Shown piece by piece: positions 63,875 to 64,000 of a stretch of 64,000 bases of DNA. Source of the DNA: Marinobacter algicola DG893 (lineage in GTDB: Bacteria > Pseudomonadota > Gammaproteobacteria > Pseudomonadales > Oleiphilaceae); NCBI RefSeq assembly GCF_000170835.1, contig NZ_ABCP01000006.1, forward strand, positions 104,303 to 168,302, read 5' to 3'. Numbering within the stretch: position 1 is the first letter of the stretch; every line of letters begins with the position of its first letter. The translations under genes and the position numbers were made by a program. The notes under the pieces are model-generated. The model saw only the letters and a list, made by a program, of their open reading frames with translations, did not search any database and was not told where the DNA came from.

Positions 63875-64000
63875 GAAGCATCACCAAAGTTCGAAGGGGT
63901 AATTGGCTGGATGTCGTCCGGCAAGACATGGCGGCGACCGTCCCTCAATGCCCACGCCCGCGCAGCGCGGACCAGGCCGAGGCCTGCCCGGGGCGAAAGG
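63871..64000 (-). CDS. MoxR-family AAA+ ATPase, C-terminal end (partial)
   Basis: The last 42 codons of a gene entering from outside the window on the minus strand. The reading frame gives LSPRAGLGLVRAARAWAL, then RDGRRHVLPDDIQPI and a stop at 63871-63873. This is the C-terminal lid signature of MoxR ATPases ('SPRA...L..A..AWA...GR..V.P.D'). MoxR proteins act as chaperones for metal-cofactor or von-Willebrand-domain proteins. Its stop overlaps the start of the TetR gene. The 5' part, including Walker motifs, lies beyond position 64000. Confidence 0.85.
   Translation of the reverse strand, partial: LSPRAGLGLVRAARAWALRDGRRHVLPDDIQPITPSNFGDAS

Overview
The window looks like a chromosomal segment of a marine gammaproteobacterium, most likely Marinobacter or a close relative. 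The assignment rests on gene content and style (NrdB, AhpC/AhpF, BetIBA, AmiE, VolA-type lipoprotein with DUF1302/DUF1329 partners, RhlE, fused PntA plus PntB) and on moderately high GC. No database search was run. I see no tRNA, rRNA, insertion sequence, prophage, CRISPR array or other clear mobile element. The genes are densely packed and most have good Shine-Dalgarno sequences.

Layout. 1-9.3 kb: nrdB, a LysR/fatty-acid-hydroxylase divergent pair, then an apparent ECF sigma regulon (secreted Ala-rich protein, outer-membrane barrel, subtilisin-like protease, ECF sigma, anti-sigma) and a Kef-type antiporter. 9.4-13.2 kb: a histone-deacetylase-like amidohydrolase, then ahpC and ahpF, each preceded by an OxyR-like box. 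13.2-18.8 kb: the choline-to-betaine operon betIBA behind a BetI palindrome, followed by a short BCCT transporter with a possible 15-codon leader ORF. 18.8-22 kb: YgjV, acetylpolyamine amidohydrolase, LOG and PfkB-type kinase genes.

22-35.4 kb is the most distinctive part: a short-chain amide/urea utilisation island. On the minus strand lies a 1126-residue hybrid sensor kinase whose N-terminus is an NCS1-type permease, joined through a nine-cysteine cluster, and a LuxR-type response regulator. Divergent from them are a five-gene Urt/Fmd ABC transporter, aliphatic amidase (amiE), an AmiB-like AAA+ ATPase, formamidase (fmdA) and fmdB. A near-identical motif stands before urtA and before fmdA. 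My reading is that the permease-kinase senses an amide or related nitrogen compound, the regulator activates both transcription units, the transporter imports the substrate, and AmiE/FmdA release ammonia. A chemoreceptor gene with unusual topology follows.

38-54.5 kb: a flavin reductase-like protein, a Baeyer-Villiger monooxygenase, an LpxL-like acyltransferase, a prokaryotic ionotropic glutamate receptor next to an MltF-like transglycosylase, DUF302, a second ECF sigma/anti-sigma locus with a TPR-plus-barrel protein, and a VolA-type lipoprotein with DUF1302 and DUF1329 proteins. 54.5-64 kb: rhlE, an HxlR/old-yellow-enzyme pair with tandem operator-like repeats, small envelope proteins, a patatin, pntAB, a FabR-like TetR regulator, and the 3' end of a moxR gene running off the window.
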